Below, in pieces: positions 6,927 to 15,339 of a stretch of DNA of 39,863 nt. The DNA comes from Pseudonocardia acidicola. Lineage in GTDB: Bacteria; Actinomycetota; Actinomycetes; Mycobacteriales; Pseudonocardiaceae. The notes under the pieces were generated by a model, which had not been told where the DNA came from, ran no database searches, and saw only the letters and a program-made list of their open reading frames with translations. The stretch spans positions 1 to 39,863 of the forward strand of contig NZ_JAAXLA010000067.1 of assembly GCF_012911935.1 (NCBI RefSeq), in the 5' to 3' direction. Each line of letters starts with the position of its first letter. Position 1 is the stretch's first letter. The translations under genes and the position numbers were made by a program.

Positions 6927-7973
6927 GTGCGCGGCCGTTACCCCGATACGGACTTCCCTGCCGACCCCTACCCCGGCACCGTGCCCCCCACGTCGTTCGT
7001 GCACCTCGACCGCGCCGGGCACGCCCTCGAACCCGACCCGGGCGCGCACGCCGGCTGGACCGTCGACGGCCAGGATCTCGACGGCTGGCTGGCTGCCCGC
7101 GATGCGGCCCCGCTGGCGGCGCGCGTCCCGGTGCTGGCCTACGGCTCCAACCGCAACCCCAGCAAGATCACATGGCTGCGCGCGACGCTGGGGTTGTCCG
7201 GGCCCGTCGTGGTGCTGCGGGCCCGCACCGACGGCGTCGCCGCGGTCTGGGCGCACGGCCTACGCGTGCGCGACCGGCAGCGGCCCGCGGTGCTCGCCGC
7301 AGCTCCCGGCGCGATCGAGGAGCACGCGGTGTGGCTGGCCACACCCGGACAGGTCGCCGTGCTCGACGTCTGTGAGGGCCGCGGTGGGCGCTACCGGCTG
7401 GCCCGGCTGCACAGCGGCACCGTGCGGACCGAGGACGGGGCGCTGGTCGAGGATCCGTGGTGCTATCTCGGGAACGCCGCGATCCGCCGGCCGCTGCTCG
7501 TGGACGGCGTGCCGGTCCGTTGCGCGGACCTCCCCCAGGCCGCGGCCCGCGACCTGACCGGCGGCCCGGCGCGGGGCGACGGCCTGCACGCCACGACGGT
7601 CGACGGCGCACCGCACCCGGACACCTGGCCGGCACGGATCTTCGTGTACGGGCTGCTGCAGCCCGGGCAGCCGTCCTGGCGGTTGGTCGCACCGCACGCC
7701 GCCGGGACGCCGCAGCCCGCCGTCGTCGCCGGGACGGTGTTCGACACCGGCCGCGGCCACCCGGCGTTGTGCCCGGGGGGCGGCCCGGGGGCACCGGGCT
7801 GGGTGGTGCCGGTGCACGAGCCGGCCGCGCTGCTCCCCCGGCTCGACGCCTACGAGGGGGCCGCCTACCGACGGATCCGGGTCACCGTGACCGACGGCAC
7901 GGTGTGCTGGGCTTATGCCTGGACAGCCCCGGTGCGGGACCTGCGGCCGCTGCCGGCGGGCTGGCCGCGCTGA
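6927..7973 (+). CDS. Protein with two gamma-glutamylcyclotransferase-like domains
   Basis: A 348-residue cytosolic protein that appears to hold two GGCT/AIG2-like folds. The first has the substrate-loop motif YGSNRNP at 72-78 and a possible catalytic glutamate at E150 (VCEGRGGRY). The second has the canonical FVYGLLQPG at 239-247 and E310 in YEGAAYRRIRV. Family members release 5-oxoproline from gamma-glutamyl compounds, but most bacterial members are uncharacterised. No glutathione is expected in actinobacteria, so the substrate is open. The GTG start is set by the shared promoter palindrome 7 nt upstream. Assignment of the second half is firmer than that of the first. Confidence 0.7.
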   Translation: MRGRYPDTDFPADPYPGTVPPTSFVHLDRAGHALEPDPGAHAGWTVDGQDLDGWLAARDAAPLAARVPVLAYGSNRNPSKITWLRATLGLSGPVVVLRARTDGVAAVWAHGLRVRDRQRPAVLAAAPGAIEEHAVWLATPGQVAVLDVCEGRGGRYRLARLHSGTVRTEDGALVEDPWCYLGNAAIRRPLLVDGVPVRCADLPQAAARDLTGGPARGDGLHATTVDGAPHPDTWPARIFVYGLLQPGQPSWRLVAPHAAGTPQPAVVAGTVFDTGRGHPALCPGGGPGAPGWVVPVHEPAALLPRLDAYEGAAYRRIRVTVTDGTVCWAYAWTAPVRDLRPLPAGWPR

Positions 7974-8006
7974 GCCGTTCGCTCTGCGGGGACCCCCCGA
8001 TGCGTC

Positions 8007-8012
8007 TAGCGT
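8007..8012 (+). promoter_or_regulatory. Candidate -10 of the MHS transporter gene
   Basis: TAGCGT lies 33 nt before the ATG at 8046, giving a leader of about 27 nt. GACCCCC (7991-7997) and GGGGGTC (8031-8037) flank the box as an inverted repeat. This could be an operator or a start-site hairpin. Evidence is by sequence pattern only. Confidence 0.35.
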
Positions 8013-8045
8013 GGCGCCCCACATTGACTCGGGGGTCACGAGGTA

Positions 8046-9407
8046 ATGACTGTGGCAAAAGAGAAGACCGTTGACGAACCGGACGAACGCACGGTGCGGC
8101 GTGCCGTTGCGGGCGCCGCGATGGGCAACGCGATCGAGTGGTTCGACTACGCGATCTACGGCTATCTGGCCGCGAGCGTCGCGCTGAACTTCTTCCCGGA
8201 CGCCAGCCCCACCGCGCAGCAGATGCTCGTCTTCGCCGGCGTCGCCATCCCGTTCATCCTCCGCCCGCTGGGCGGCATCATCCTGGGCCCTCTGGGCGAC
8301 CGGTTCGGCAGACGCCAGGTCCTCGCCGTGACGATCGTGCTGATGTCGGGCGCCACGTTCGTCATCGGTCTCATCCCGAGCTTCAACGCCATCGGGCTGG
8401 CAGCGCCGATCCTGCTGCTCACCGCTCGCCTCGTGCAGGGCTTCTCCACCGGGGGCGAGTACGGCGGCGCGGCCACGTTCATCGCGGAGTACGCGCCCGA
8501 CAAGCGTCGCGGCTTCTTCGGCAGCTTCCTGGAGTTCGGCACGCTCACCGGCACCGTGCTGGGTGCGTCGCTGGCCACGGCCGTGCAACTGGGCCTGTCC
8601 CCGGAGCAGCTCAACAGCTGGGGCTGGCGGATCCCGTTCCTCATCGCCGGCCCGCTGGGCCTGGTCGGGTTCTACCTGCGGTCCAAGCTGGAGGACACCC
8701 CTGCGTTCCGGGCCGCCGAGCAGGAGAACTCCACCACCGGCACGCCGTTCACAGAGGTCATGCGCAACGTGTGGCCGCAGATCCTGAACCTCATCGGCTT
8801 CGTCATGCTGCTCAACGTCGCGAACTACACCCTGCTGGTGTACATGCCGACCTACCTCACCCAGGTCCTCGGCATCGACGAGACCGAGTCGCTGCTCGTG
8901 CTGATCGGGGTCATGCTGGTGATGCTGCTCATCATCACGCCGATCGGCGCCCTGTCCGACCGGATCGGCCGCAAGCCGCTGCTGCTGGGCTCGGCCGTCG
9001 GCACGCTGGTGCTCGCCTGTCCGGCGTTCCTGCTGATCGGCCTCAAGAGCTGGTTGCCGGTGACGCTGGGCATCGCGATCCTCGGCCTGGGGCTCGTCGC
9101 GATGCTGGGGACCATCGGCTCGGCGCTGCCCGCGATGTTCCCGACGCGCAACCGGTACGGCGGCTTCTCGATCGGCTACGCCACGTCCACCGCCGCGTTC
9201 GGCGGCACCGCACCGCTGATCAACACCGCGCTGATCAGCGCCACCGGGAACGACCTCATGCCGGCGTTCTACCTGATGCTGGCGGCCGCGGTGGCGATCG
9301 TCCCGCTGATCCTGATGCCCGAGACGTCGAGGATCTCGATCGCGCACCCCACCCGGATCCCCGGCACGGACAAGTACGTCGACGCCGAGGTTCCCGCCTC
9401 CGCGTAG
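8046..9407 (+). CDS. MHS-family MFS transporter (metabolite:H+ symporter, ProP/ShiA-like)
   Basis: A 453-residue inner-membrane symporter with 12 predicted helices. The N-terminal AMGNAIEWFDYAIYGYL motif is the hallmark of the metabolite-H+ symporter group (ProP, ShiA, KgtP-like). The MFS loop GPLGDRFGRR follows helix 2 and its repeat GALSDRIGRKP lies in the second half. RLVQGFSTGGEYGGA after helix 4 is also typical. The substrate is probably a small organic acid, betaine or proline, but the sequence cannot decide. The ATG at 8046 lies only 2 nt after a GAGG; the GTG at 8052 has a better spacing of 8 nt and may be the real start. It runs convergent to the monooxygenase operon. Confidence 0.88.
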   Translation: MTVAKEKTVDEPDERTVRRAVAGAAMGNAIEWFDYAIYGYLAASVALNFFPDASPTAQQMLVFAGVAIPFILRPLGGIILGPLGDRFGRRQVLAVTIVLMSGATFVIGLIPSFNAIGLAAPILLLTARLVQGFSTGGEYGGAATFIAEYAPDKRRGFFGSFLEFGTLTGTVLGASLATAVQLGLSPEQLNSWGWRIPFLIAGPLGLVGFYLRSKLEDTPAFRAAEQENSTTGTPFTEVMRNVWPQILNLIGFVMLLNVANYTLLVYMPTYLTQVLGIDETESLLVLIGVMLVMLLIITPIGALSDRIGRKPLLLGSAVGTLVLACPAFLLIGLKSWLPVTLGIAILGLGLVAMLGTIGSALPAMFPTRNRYGGFSIGYATSTAAFGGTAPLINTALISATGNDLMPAFYLMLAAAVAIVPLILMPETSRISIAHPTRIPGTDKYVDAEVPASA

Positions 9408-9542
9408 GAGCCTGATGCCGTCGAGCTGTGCGCCGACGCCGTCCAGCGGCGGCTCTGCACGGTCGACACCTGTTACCGGAGAACTGCGCGCGCACCACGA
9501 AACGCTCGGCGGGGATCGCGGCCGGGGCCCGTGCTGCCCGTC

Positions 9543-9574
9543 CTGCCGGCGGAGTTACGCGACAAACCCGGCAG
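9543..9574. terminator. Hairpin between convergent transporter and amidohydrolase genes
   Basis: Perfect 7-bp arms CTGCCGG (9543-9549) and CCGGCAG (9568-9574) enclose an 18-nt loop. The loop carries a copy of the CGACAAACCCGG-type string seen in the array at 96-171. It sits between two convergent stops, so a bidirectional terminator is plausible but weak. The rest of 9408-9609 shows nothing gene-like. Confidence 0.4.
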
Positions 9575-9609
9575 CGCCCCGACCGACCTGGGGTCCGCCC
9601 ACCGAGGGC

Positions 9610-10749
9610 TCAGGAGCCGGCGCCGGGGTGGCGGGCCAGGGGCGGGACGGCCATCCAGGACGGGAGCGAGATGCGGTAGAGGCGGGCGGCGTTGCCCCCG
9701 AGGATGGCCTGTCTGGTGGCGTGGTCGATCTCCGGGAACTCCCCGCGCAGCACCTCCGGGTACCGGAACGTCACGAACTCCTCGACCAGCCGGTCCGGGC
9801 GCACGAGCGGGTAGCCACTGCCGAACAGCAGCCGGTGCCCGCCGAACGCCTCGAGCAGGCTGCCGAGGGCACGGGCGGCCTCGAGCGGGCGGACCCGCAG
9901 GCCGGCCAGCAGATCGGTGAGCAACACGTGGACGTTGGGCAGCCGCGCGAGCCGGTACAGCTGGGCCGTCGGCAGGCACCCCGCCCCGAGGACGAACTGG
10001 ACGCGCGGCAGCGCCCGGGCGAGCTCGCGCAGCTCGGCGGGATCGAAGCCGGTGCGGGCGGCGGAGCGGGCCGCGCGGGCGCGGACCGGTAGCGCCGAGC
10101 CCGCGCGCACCGGGTGGGCCCACTGCGGCCACCGCGGACCGGTGGCCATGGCGGCGCCGCCCGCCGGCGGAGGGGTGGCCCAGTCGGGGCAGCCCGGCCC
10201 GCGTGGCGCCGACGGCCCGACCCCCAGGTGCGCCACGGTGGCTCCCGACTGCTCGCAGCGGGCCAGCACCCGGCGCAGCCAGGCCTCGCCGAGGCCCAGC
10301 CAGCCGCCGGGACGCCGGGTCGGGGCCAGGTGCAGCCCGCGCAGGTCACCGTTGCGGACCCGGGCGGCGAGCCCGCGCGCCCCGGCCGAGCCGAGGCCGG
10401 GGTCGAGCTCGCCGGTGAGCACGAACCGTCCGGGTAGCTGCTCGGCGAGCTCGGCGTGCCAGGCCGTCGGGCTGAAGCCGAGCACGAACAGGTCGTCGAG
10501 CGAGACCGGCTGCAGGACCGCGCGGTCGACGCACCCGTCCAGGACGTCCGCGCTCAGTCCCGCCTCGGTGACGCGGGCGAACTCGTCCGCGGGCAACGGG
10601 CGGGGCACCCGGTCGAGCAGCCGGTGCCGCCGGTACAGCTCGGCCACGAACGCCTCGCCGGATGGCCCCGCCTGGTTGTGCGGGCTGCCGTCCCAGGCGT
10701 GCACCTGGGCGTCGACCACGACGTAGCGCTCGGAGGCGATCCCGAACAT
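9610..10749 (-). CDS. Monooxygenase-operon amidohydrolase-like protein with degenerate metal site
   Basis: A 379-residue amidohydrolase-2-like TIM-barrel protein, last gene of the di-iron monooxygenase operon. Such proteins accompany many propane/acetone monooxygenase clusters, usually with unknown function. The usual metal motif HxH near the N-terminus is here QVH (DAQVHAWD). The barrel-strand histidine motif reads VLGAGC instead of VLGHG. The C-terminal catalytic aspartate motif GSDYP reads GSGYPLV. Catalysis by the usual metal mechanism is doubtful; a folding or scaffold role is possible (inference). The ATG at 10749 is chosen for its GGGGAGG site 6 nt upstream; the open frame extends further but without conservation. 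111 nt separate it from groEL, with only a 7-bp hairpin (10786-10803) between. Confidence 0.75.
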   Translation of the reverse strand: MFGIASERYVVVDAQVHAWDGSPHNQAGPSGEAFVAELYRRHRLLDRVPRPLPADEFARVTEAGLSADVLDGCVDRAVLQPVSLDDLFVLGFSPTAWHAELAEQLPGRFVLTGELDPGLGSAGARGLAARVRNGDLRGLHLAPTRRPGGWLGLGEAWLRRVLARCEQSGATVAHLGVGPSAPRGPGCPDWATPPPAGGAAMATGPRWPQWAHPVRAGSALPVRARAARSAARTGFDPAELRELARALPRVQFVLGAGCLPTAQLYRLARLPNVHVLLTDLLAGLRVRPLEAARALGSLLEAFGGHRLLFGSGYPLVRPDRLVEEFVTFRYPEVLRGEFPEIDHATRQAILGGNAARLYRISLPSWMAVPPLARHPGAGS

Positions 10750-10860
10750 GCCGGCCTCCCCACCCGTGCTGATCGTGCCCACGGCTCGGCCCGGACGGGC
10801 CGACCTTCCCATCCGCGGGCGCCTCGCGGCCCTGCCCGAACGGACGGGTTGCGGGTGCAA

Positions 10861-12546
10861 CTACCCCACCGACGGCCCGAGCCCCAGCGACTGCGGGGTG
10901 CTCGAGTCCGGCGAGGGCTGCGGAATCCCCTCGTCCAGCGATCCGAACTCGGTCATCAGCGCCTTGTTCCACGGCGTCTGTTCCTCGGCCACCAGCGAGT
11001 TGGTGGTCAGCACCAGCCCGGCCACCGAGGCACCGTTCTGCAGGGCGGAGCGCACGACCCGCAGCGGGTCGATGATTCCCAGCTCCACCATGTTCCCGTA
11101 GCGGCCCTCGAGCGCGTCGAACCCTTCGTCGACGCCCAGTTCGGCGACCTGCTTGACGACGTCGTTGCCGTCGTAGCCGGCGTTGGACGCGATGAGGTGC
11201 ACGGGTTCGGTGAGCGCCGCGCGGACGATCTCGACGCCGATCCGGTAGTCGCCCTCGACATCGAGCTTGTCGAGCGCCGGCTCGGCGTGCAGCAGGGCCG
11301 CGCCACCACCGGCCACGATGCCCTCGGCCATCGCAGCCCGGGTGGCCTGCAGCGAGTCCTCGACCCGGTGCCGGATCTCCTTGAGCTCCGCGTTCGTCGG
11401 CGCGCCGACCCTGATGATCGCGGCCTTGCCGGACAGCCGGGCGATCCGCTCGGACAGGAAGTCCTCGTCGGTGCCGATGCTGGCCCGCTCCAGTTCGGCG
11501 TGCAACTGCGCGAGCCGCAGGTCGACGGTCTCCCGCGACCCGGCACCGCCGATGATCGTGGTGTGGTCGCTGGTCACCCGGACCTGCGCGGCCCGGCCGA
11601 GATGCTCCAGCGTGACCTGCTCCAGCGAGATCGCCGACGCCTTGCTCAGCACCGTGGCGCCGGTCAGCGCCGCCACGTCTTCCAGCAGGTGCACCCGCTT
11701 CTCACCGAACCCGGGGGCCTTGATCGCGACGGCCTGGAAGGTCCGGTTGACGTGGTTGTGCACCAGCATCTGCAACGCGGTGCCCTCGACCGTCTCGGCC
11801 ACGATCACCAGCGGCCGCGGGGCGCGCATGATCTTGTCCAGCATCGGCATCAGCGACTGAACGTTCTTGATCTTCTCGGTGCACAGCAGGATGTACGGGT
11901 CGTCCAGGATCGCCTCGAGCCGGCCCGGGTCGGTGACCATGTACGGCGAGACGTAGCCGTTGTCGAACTCGAAGTCCTCGACGAAGTTGACCGAGAAGCC
12001 CAACAGCGGCGAGTCCTCCACCGTCACCACACCGTTGTCGCCGACGGTGTACAGAGCGCGAGCGACCACCCGGCCGATCGCCTCGTCGTCGTTGGCCGAG
12101 ATCGCGGCGACTCGGGCGTAGGACTCCTCGCTGTCCACCGGGTGCGCGACCCGGGACAGGCGCTCGACGAGCGTGCCCACGGCGAGATCGATACCGCGCT
12201 TGACCAGCACCGGGTTGCCACCGGATGCGATCGCCTTCATGCCCTCACGGACGATGGCCTGCGCGATGACCGTCGCGGTGGTGGTGCCGTCACCGACGAT
12301 GTCGTTGGTCTTGATCGCGGCTTCCTTGACCAGCTGCGCGCCCATGTTCTCGAACGGGTCCCGCAGGTGGATCTCGCGCGCGATGGTGACGCCGTCGTTG
12401 GTGACCTCCGGCGAACCGGTGATCTTCTCCAGGATGACGTTGCGGCCCTTGGGCCCGAGGGTGGACTTCACCGCCTCCGCGAGCTGGTCGACGCCGGCCT
12501 GGAGCGCGTGACGGGCTTGCTCACCGAATCGAAGTTCCTTGGCCAT
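10861..12546 (-). CDS. mimG: GroEL-type chaperonin dedicated to the monooxygenase (MimG-like)
   Basis: A 561-residue Hsp60. The ATP-site stretch DGTTTATVIAQAIV, the hinge motif AEGIVAGGG and the starting motif AKELRFGEQAR are clear. The C-terminal tail ends ...LGLGPSVG and lacks the Gly-Met repeats of housekeeping GroEL, and no groES is adjacent. Both features point to an operon-specific chaperonin like MimG, which is required for productive folding of MimABCD hydroxylase in mycobacteria (established for that system). The ATG has a strong AGGAGG 5 nt upstream. A 15-bp hairpin separates it from the coupling-protein gene, so its expression may be partly attenuated. Confidence 0.9.
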   Translation of the reverse strand: MAKELRFGEQARHALQAGVDQLAEAVKSTLGPKGRNVILEKITGSPEVTNDGVTIAREIHLRDPFENMGAQLVKEAAIKTNDIVGDGTTTATVIAQAIVREGMKAIASGGNPVLVKRGIDLAVGTLVERLSRVAHPVDSEESYARVAAISANDDEAIGRVVARALYTVGDNGVVTVEDSPLLGFSVNFVEDFEFDNGYVSPYMVTDPGRLEAILDDPYILLCTEKIKNVQSLMPMLDKIMRAPRPLVIVAETVEGTALQMLVHNHVNRTFQAVAIKAPGFGEKRVHLLEDVAALTGATVLSKASAISLEQVTLEHLGRAAQVRVTSDHTTIIGGAGSRETVDLRLAQLHAELERASIGTDEDFLSERIARLSGKAAIIRVGAPTNAELKEIRHRVEDSLQATRAAMAEGIVAGGGAALLHAEPALDKLDVEGDYRIGVEIVRAALTEPVHLIASNAGYDGNDVVKQVAELGVDEGFDALEGRYGNMVELGIIDPLRVVRSALQNGASVAGLVLTTNSLVAEEQTPWNKALMTEFGSLDEGIPQPSPDSSTPQSLGLGPSVG

Positions 12547-12603
12547 GGGTCCTCCTGGAATTGCGTGGTCGTCTTCTCTGGTGCGCGGGGGTGAGAAACG
12601 AGG

Positions 12604-12643
12604 CGGGTCGCCGCCCGAATGCGATGTCTCGGGCGGCGACCCG
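12604..12643 (-). terminator. Strong hairpin between coupling-protein gene and groEL
   Basis: Perfect 15-bp arms CGGGTCGCCGCCCGA (12604-12618) and its complement (12629-12643) enclose a 10-nt loop. It starts 11 nt beyond the coupling-protein stop, with no U-tract. It is a likely partial terminator or mRNA-end stabiliser inside the operon. Confidence 0.7.
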
Positions 12644-12654
12644 GGGAGGTGTGG

Positions 12655-13026
12655 CTACGAAAGGGCCTTGAGGTCGAAACCGATGTACTCGGCCGCGTCC
12701 TCGGGATTCGCGAACATGATCGTCCGGTCGTCCTCGTGGATCATCCGGCCGTAGTGGGTGGACATGTTCTCCTCGAACTCGGCCGAGCTGAACCAGCCCT
12801 CCTCCTCACCGGCCGCCTCGTCGATCTCGGAGTAGATGACGTCCATCCGCCCCGTCGCGTCGACCCGGATCATCGACGGCAGGGGGGTGACCACGACGTT
12901 GTCCTTGGTCGACATCACCTCGGCGATGATCTCCCCCACCTGGTTGTTCATGAGGGTGAAGCCGCACTTGCCCGACGCGGTGTTGTCGGCCTTGAAGGGA
13001 CTCTCGGCGGTGGTGAAAGTGGTCAC
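12655..13026 (-). CDS. mimD: Monooxygenase coupling (effector) protein
   Basis: A 123-residue member of the MmoB/DmpM effector family. It binds the hydroxylase, tunes electron transfer and oxygen activation, and has no cofactor. The core segment with NNQVGEIIAEVM and the following beta-rich PLPSMIRVDATGRMDV stretch is typical; the acidic EIDEAAGEEEG stretch follows. The GTG at 13026 is chosen because it overlaps the stop of the beta-subunit gene in GTGA; the longer open frame upstream lies within that gene. It is the fourth gene of the alpha-reductase-beta-coupling order shared with PrmABCD and MimABCD. Confidence 0.9.
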   Translation of the reverse strand: MTTFTTAESPFKADNTASGKCGFTLMNNQVGEIIAEVMSTKDNVVVTPLPSMIRVDATGRMDVIYSEIDEAAGEEEGWFSSAEFEENMSTHYGRMIHEDDRTIMFANPEDAAEYIGFDLKALS

Positions 13027-14213
13027 TGCTTCAGCTCCTTCGGAGGTTCCAGACCCAGGTCGGTCACGATTGCGGCGAATCGGTGCTTGGCGCGGTCGAG
13101 GCTGTCTTCGAACCGCGGTGGCTTCGCGTCGGGCTGCGACCAGACCGGCTGCAGCGTGCGGGCCGCCTCGAGGCACTGCGGCACCCAGTTGGTCAGCCAC
13201 CCCTGCATGAGCTGTTTGTTGTGGTCGGCGAACTCCTTGTCGTGGACCAGCGGCCCGAAGCAGGCCTGCGACCAGCGCAGGTCGCGCTGGGCGTAGTCGT
13301 ACTCGCCGGCGCCCACGATCGTCGGGGTGACGAAGTCCCCGTTGCCCGCGGCGGCCTGCATGACGAGGTTGCTGCGGAACAGCTCGCCGAGCAGCGGCTC
13401 GAACACGAGGTTCGTGGCGAAGATCGACTCACCCCAGTCGTCCTCGACCGCGGTCAACGCCTCGGTGACCTTGCGAACGCCCTGCCACACCGGGTCGTTG
13501 TTCCAGGCGTCGAGGTGCGCGGCGCCGTCGAAGCCCGGGACCTCCTCGGTGAGGGTCAGGTTGTACAGCGCCAGGTCCTGCGCGAAGCGGATCTTGTGCG
13601 CGCTGTTCACCGCCATCGCGGTGTTGTGCATGTTCGTCGGGCCGGAGCGGTTGCACGCGGCGAACACGTACAGCCCGAGGATGTGCTCGACGTGCATCCA
13701 GGCGCCGACGTGGCGCTCCACGAAGTGGACCCAGTTCGTGGTCCACTGCTCGAACGCCTTGGCGTTGCGGGCGTTCTCGACGTTCTGGTTCACCTGCCGG
13801 ACAACGTTGGCGTTGTACCGGTAGAGTGTCATCTCCCATTCTTCATTGGGATCGCGGAATTCGTGCCAGCCGTGCGCCGGCCATGAGAAGTCCTTCGGCA
13901 GGCCACCGGATCCGGGGCCCCGGACCGGCTCCGGCTTGTCGACGCCCCATGCCTTCAGCTTCGTCCAGTGCAGCGGGTATCCGGTCTCGCCGTTCGCGAA
14001 GCCGTAGATCCAGCCCTGCGACAGGTAGTGCCGCGGGTCGGGCTGCACCTCGACGGTGACGTCCTCGTAGTGCGTCTGCTTCCGCTTCGCCGGGTTGTAG
14101 TAGTTGAAGTGCCGGGCACCCGAACTGGAGTCGGGGAATTCCCGTGCGCCTGCTTCCGCGTCGGTGAAGACGGGTTTCGGGACGCTGCGTTCCGGACGTT
14201 CAGTGGTGGTCAT
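13023..14213 (-). CDS. mimC: Di-iron monooxygenase hydroxylase, beta (small) subunit
   Basis: A 396-residue beta subunit of a soluble di-iron monooxygenase. It has the ferritin-like fold without an iron site: no paired ExxH motifs are present. Typical are HFNYYNPAKRKQTHYEDVTVEVQ near the N-terminus and the central helices with VEHILGLYVFAACNRSGPTNMHN. It pairs with the alpha subunit to form the hydroxylase core. The ATG at 14213 overlaps the reductase stop (ATGA) and its own stop overlaps the coupling-protein start (GTGA). Reductase, beta subunit and coupling protein are therefore a tightly coupled translational block. Confidence 0.92.
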   Translation of the reverse strand: MTTTERPERSVPKPVFTDAEAGAREFPDSSSGARHFNYYNPAKRKQTHYEDVTVEVQPDPRHYLSQGWIYGFANGETGYPLHWTKLKAWGVDKPEPVRGPGSGGLPKDFSWPAHGWHEFRDPNEEWEMTLYRYNANVVRQVNQNVENARNAKAFEQWTTNWVHFVERHVGAWMHVEHILGLYVFAACNRSGPTNMHNTAMAVNSAHKIRFAQDLALYNLTLTEEVPGFDGAAHLDAWNNDPVWQGVRKVTEALTAVEDDWGESIFATNLVFEPLLGELFRSNLVMQAAAGNGDFVTPTIVGAGEYDYAQRDLRWSQACFGPLVHDKEFADHNKQLMQGWLTNWVPQCLEAARTLQPVWSQPDAKPPRFEDSLDRAKHRFAAIVTDLGLEPPKELKQ

Positions 14214-15265
14214 GGGCCGTCCTCGCCTTCCGGTTCACCGGTAGTGGTGAACTTGTCGTAGAAGATGTTGTCCTCGCGCACTCCGAGTGCCGTCAGCATC
14301 GGGATCGCCGCGTCCACCATCGGCGGCGGTCCGCAGACATAGGCATCCATCCCTTTCAGGTCGGGTTCGCCGCGTTTGACCACCTCGGTGATCAATCCGG
14401 TCTCGCCCGTCCAGTCGTCCCCGCCAGCGGGTTCAGACAGCGCCGGTATGTAGCGGAAACCGGGCAACTGCTCCTCCAGTTCCCGCAGTTCCTTCTCGAA
14501 GCACAGGTCCCGCTGCGTCCGCGCCCCGTAGTAGAAGGTCGCCTTCCGCTCGACACCGCGGTCCGCCATCGAGCGCAGCAGACCCAGGATCGGGGCCATC
14601 CCGGCCCCGCCGCCGACGAAGATCAGGTCCGACGTCCGGCTCTCGCGAAGCGTGAAGGTGCCGAACGGGCCCTCCACATCCAGCCGGTCGCCGACCTGCA
14701 GTCGGTCGGCCAGGTGCCCGGAGAACAGACCGTCCGGGTAGATCTTGATGACGAACTCGAAGATCCCTTCCCGGCCGGGCACGTTGGCCATCGAGAACGA
14801 CCTGCTCTCCTCGGTGCCGGGCACCGTGATGTCCAGGTACTGCCCGGGGAAGAACTTGATCTCCTCGGGCTCGACCAGGCGGAGCACGAGGTGCCGCATG
14901 TCGTGGGTGACCGCGTCGTTGGAGACCACCTCCGCGACGCCCTTCCGGAGCGGTAGCCCGGATCGGATGATCTCCTCGTCGTAGTTGAGGAGCTCGATCA
15001 CCAGGTCCTCGTAGGCGTGCGCCCGGCAGAGCAGCGTCGAACCCTCCTCCCTCTCGTAATCGGGTAGCGCGAAAGTGGAGTACCTCTCGAGCTCGATGTC
15101 CTCGCCCTCGAGCACGAACGACTTGCAGGCCGCGCACTGGCCTTCCTTGCAGCCGTGCATCAACTGCACGCCATGCTCGGCGGCCGCCCGCAGGATCGTC
15201 TGATCCTCGTCGACCTCGATCTCGATGCCGACCGGCTCGAAACGCACTACGTGTTTGTCACCCAT
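14210..15265 (-). CDS. mimB: Monooxygenase reductase (2Fe-2S / FAD, NADH-dependent)
   Basis: A 351-residue reductase that passes electrons from NAD(P)H to the hydroxylase. The N-terminal plant-type ferredoxin domain has C39, C44, C47 and C80. The flavin domain contains the RSFSMAN motif, and the nucleotide domain has GGGAGMAPILGLLR and the C-terminal CGPPPM. The length matches MmoC/DmpP-type reductases. The ATG at 15265 has GAGAGG about 9 nt upstream. A 13-bp hairpin lies between it and the alpha-subunit gene. Confidence 0.94.
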   Translation of the reverse strand: MGDKHVVRFEPVGIEIEVDEDQTILRAAAEHGVQLMHGCKEGQCAACKSFVLEGEDIELERYSTFALPDYEREEGSTLLCRAHAYEDLVIELLNYDEEIIRSGLPLRKGVAEVVSNDAVTHDMRHLVLRLVEPEEIKFFPGQYLDITVPGTEESRSFSMANVPGREGIFEFVIKIYPDGLFSGHLADRLQVGDRLDVEGPFGTFTLRESRTSDLIFVGGGAGMAPILGLLRSMADRGVERKATFYYGARTQRDLCFEKELRELEEQLPGFRYIPALSEPAGGDDWTGETGLITEVVKRGEPDLKGMDAYVCGPPPMVDAAIPMLTALGVREDNIFYDKFTTTGEPEGEDGP

Positions 15266-15339
15266 TGGGCATTGCCTCTCGGCTCGTCACCCCTGCCCTG
15301 ACCTTGAAGAACGGAATGGATTTGAGCCCCGGCCTGGCA

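Noticed and set aside
9415..9609. Possible gene remnant between the MHS transporter and the amidohydrolase
   Set aside because: Short frames on both strands show no recognisable protein segment, and the region is adequately explained as spacer with a terminator-like hairpin.
10786..10803. 7-bp hairpin TCGGCCC/GGGCCGA between groEL and the amidohydrolase gene
   Set aside because: Too short and without context to call a terminator in DNA this rich in G and C.
10456..12594. A 712-codon plus-strand frame opposite groEL
   Set aside because: It is the antisense shadow of a chaperonin with full family motifs, with no recognisable domain and composition typical of GC-rich antisense frames.
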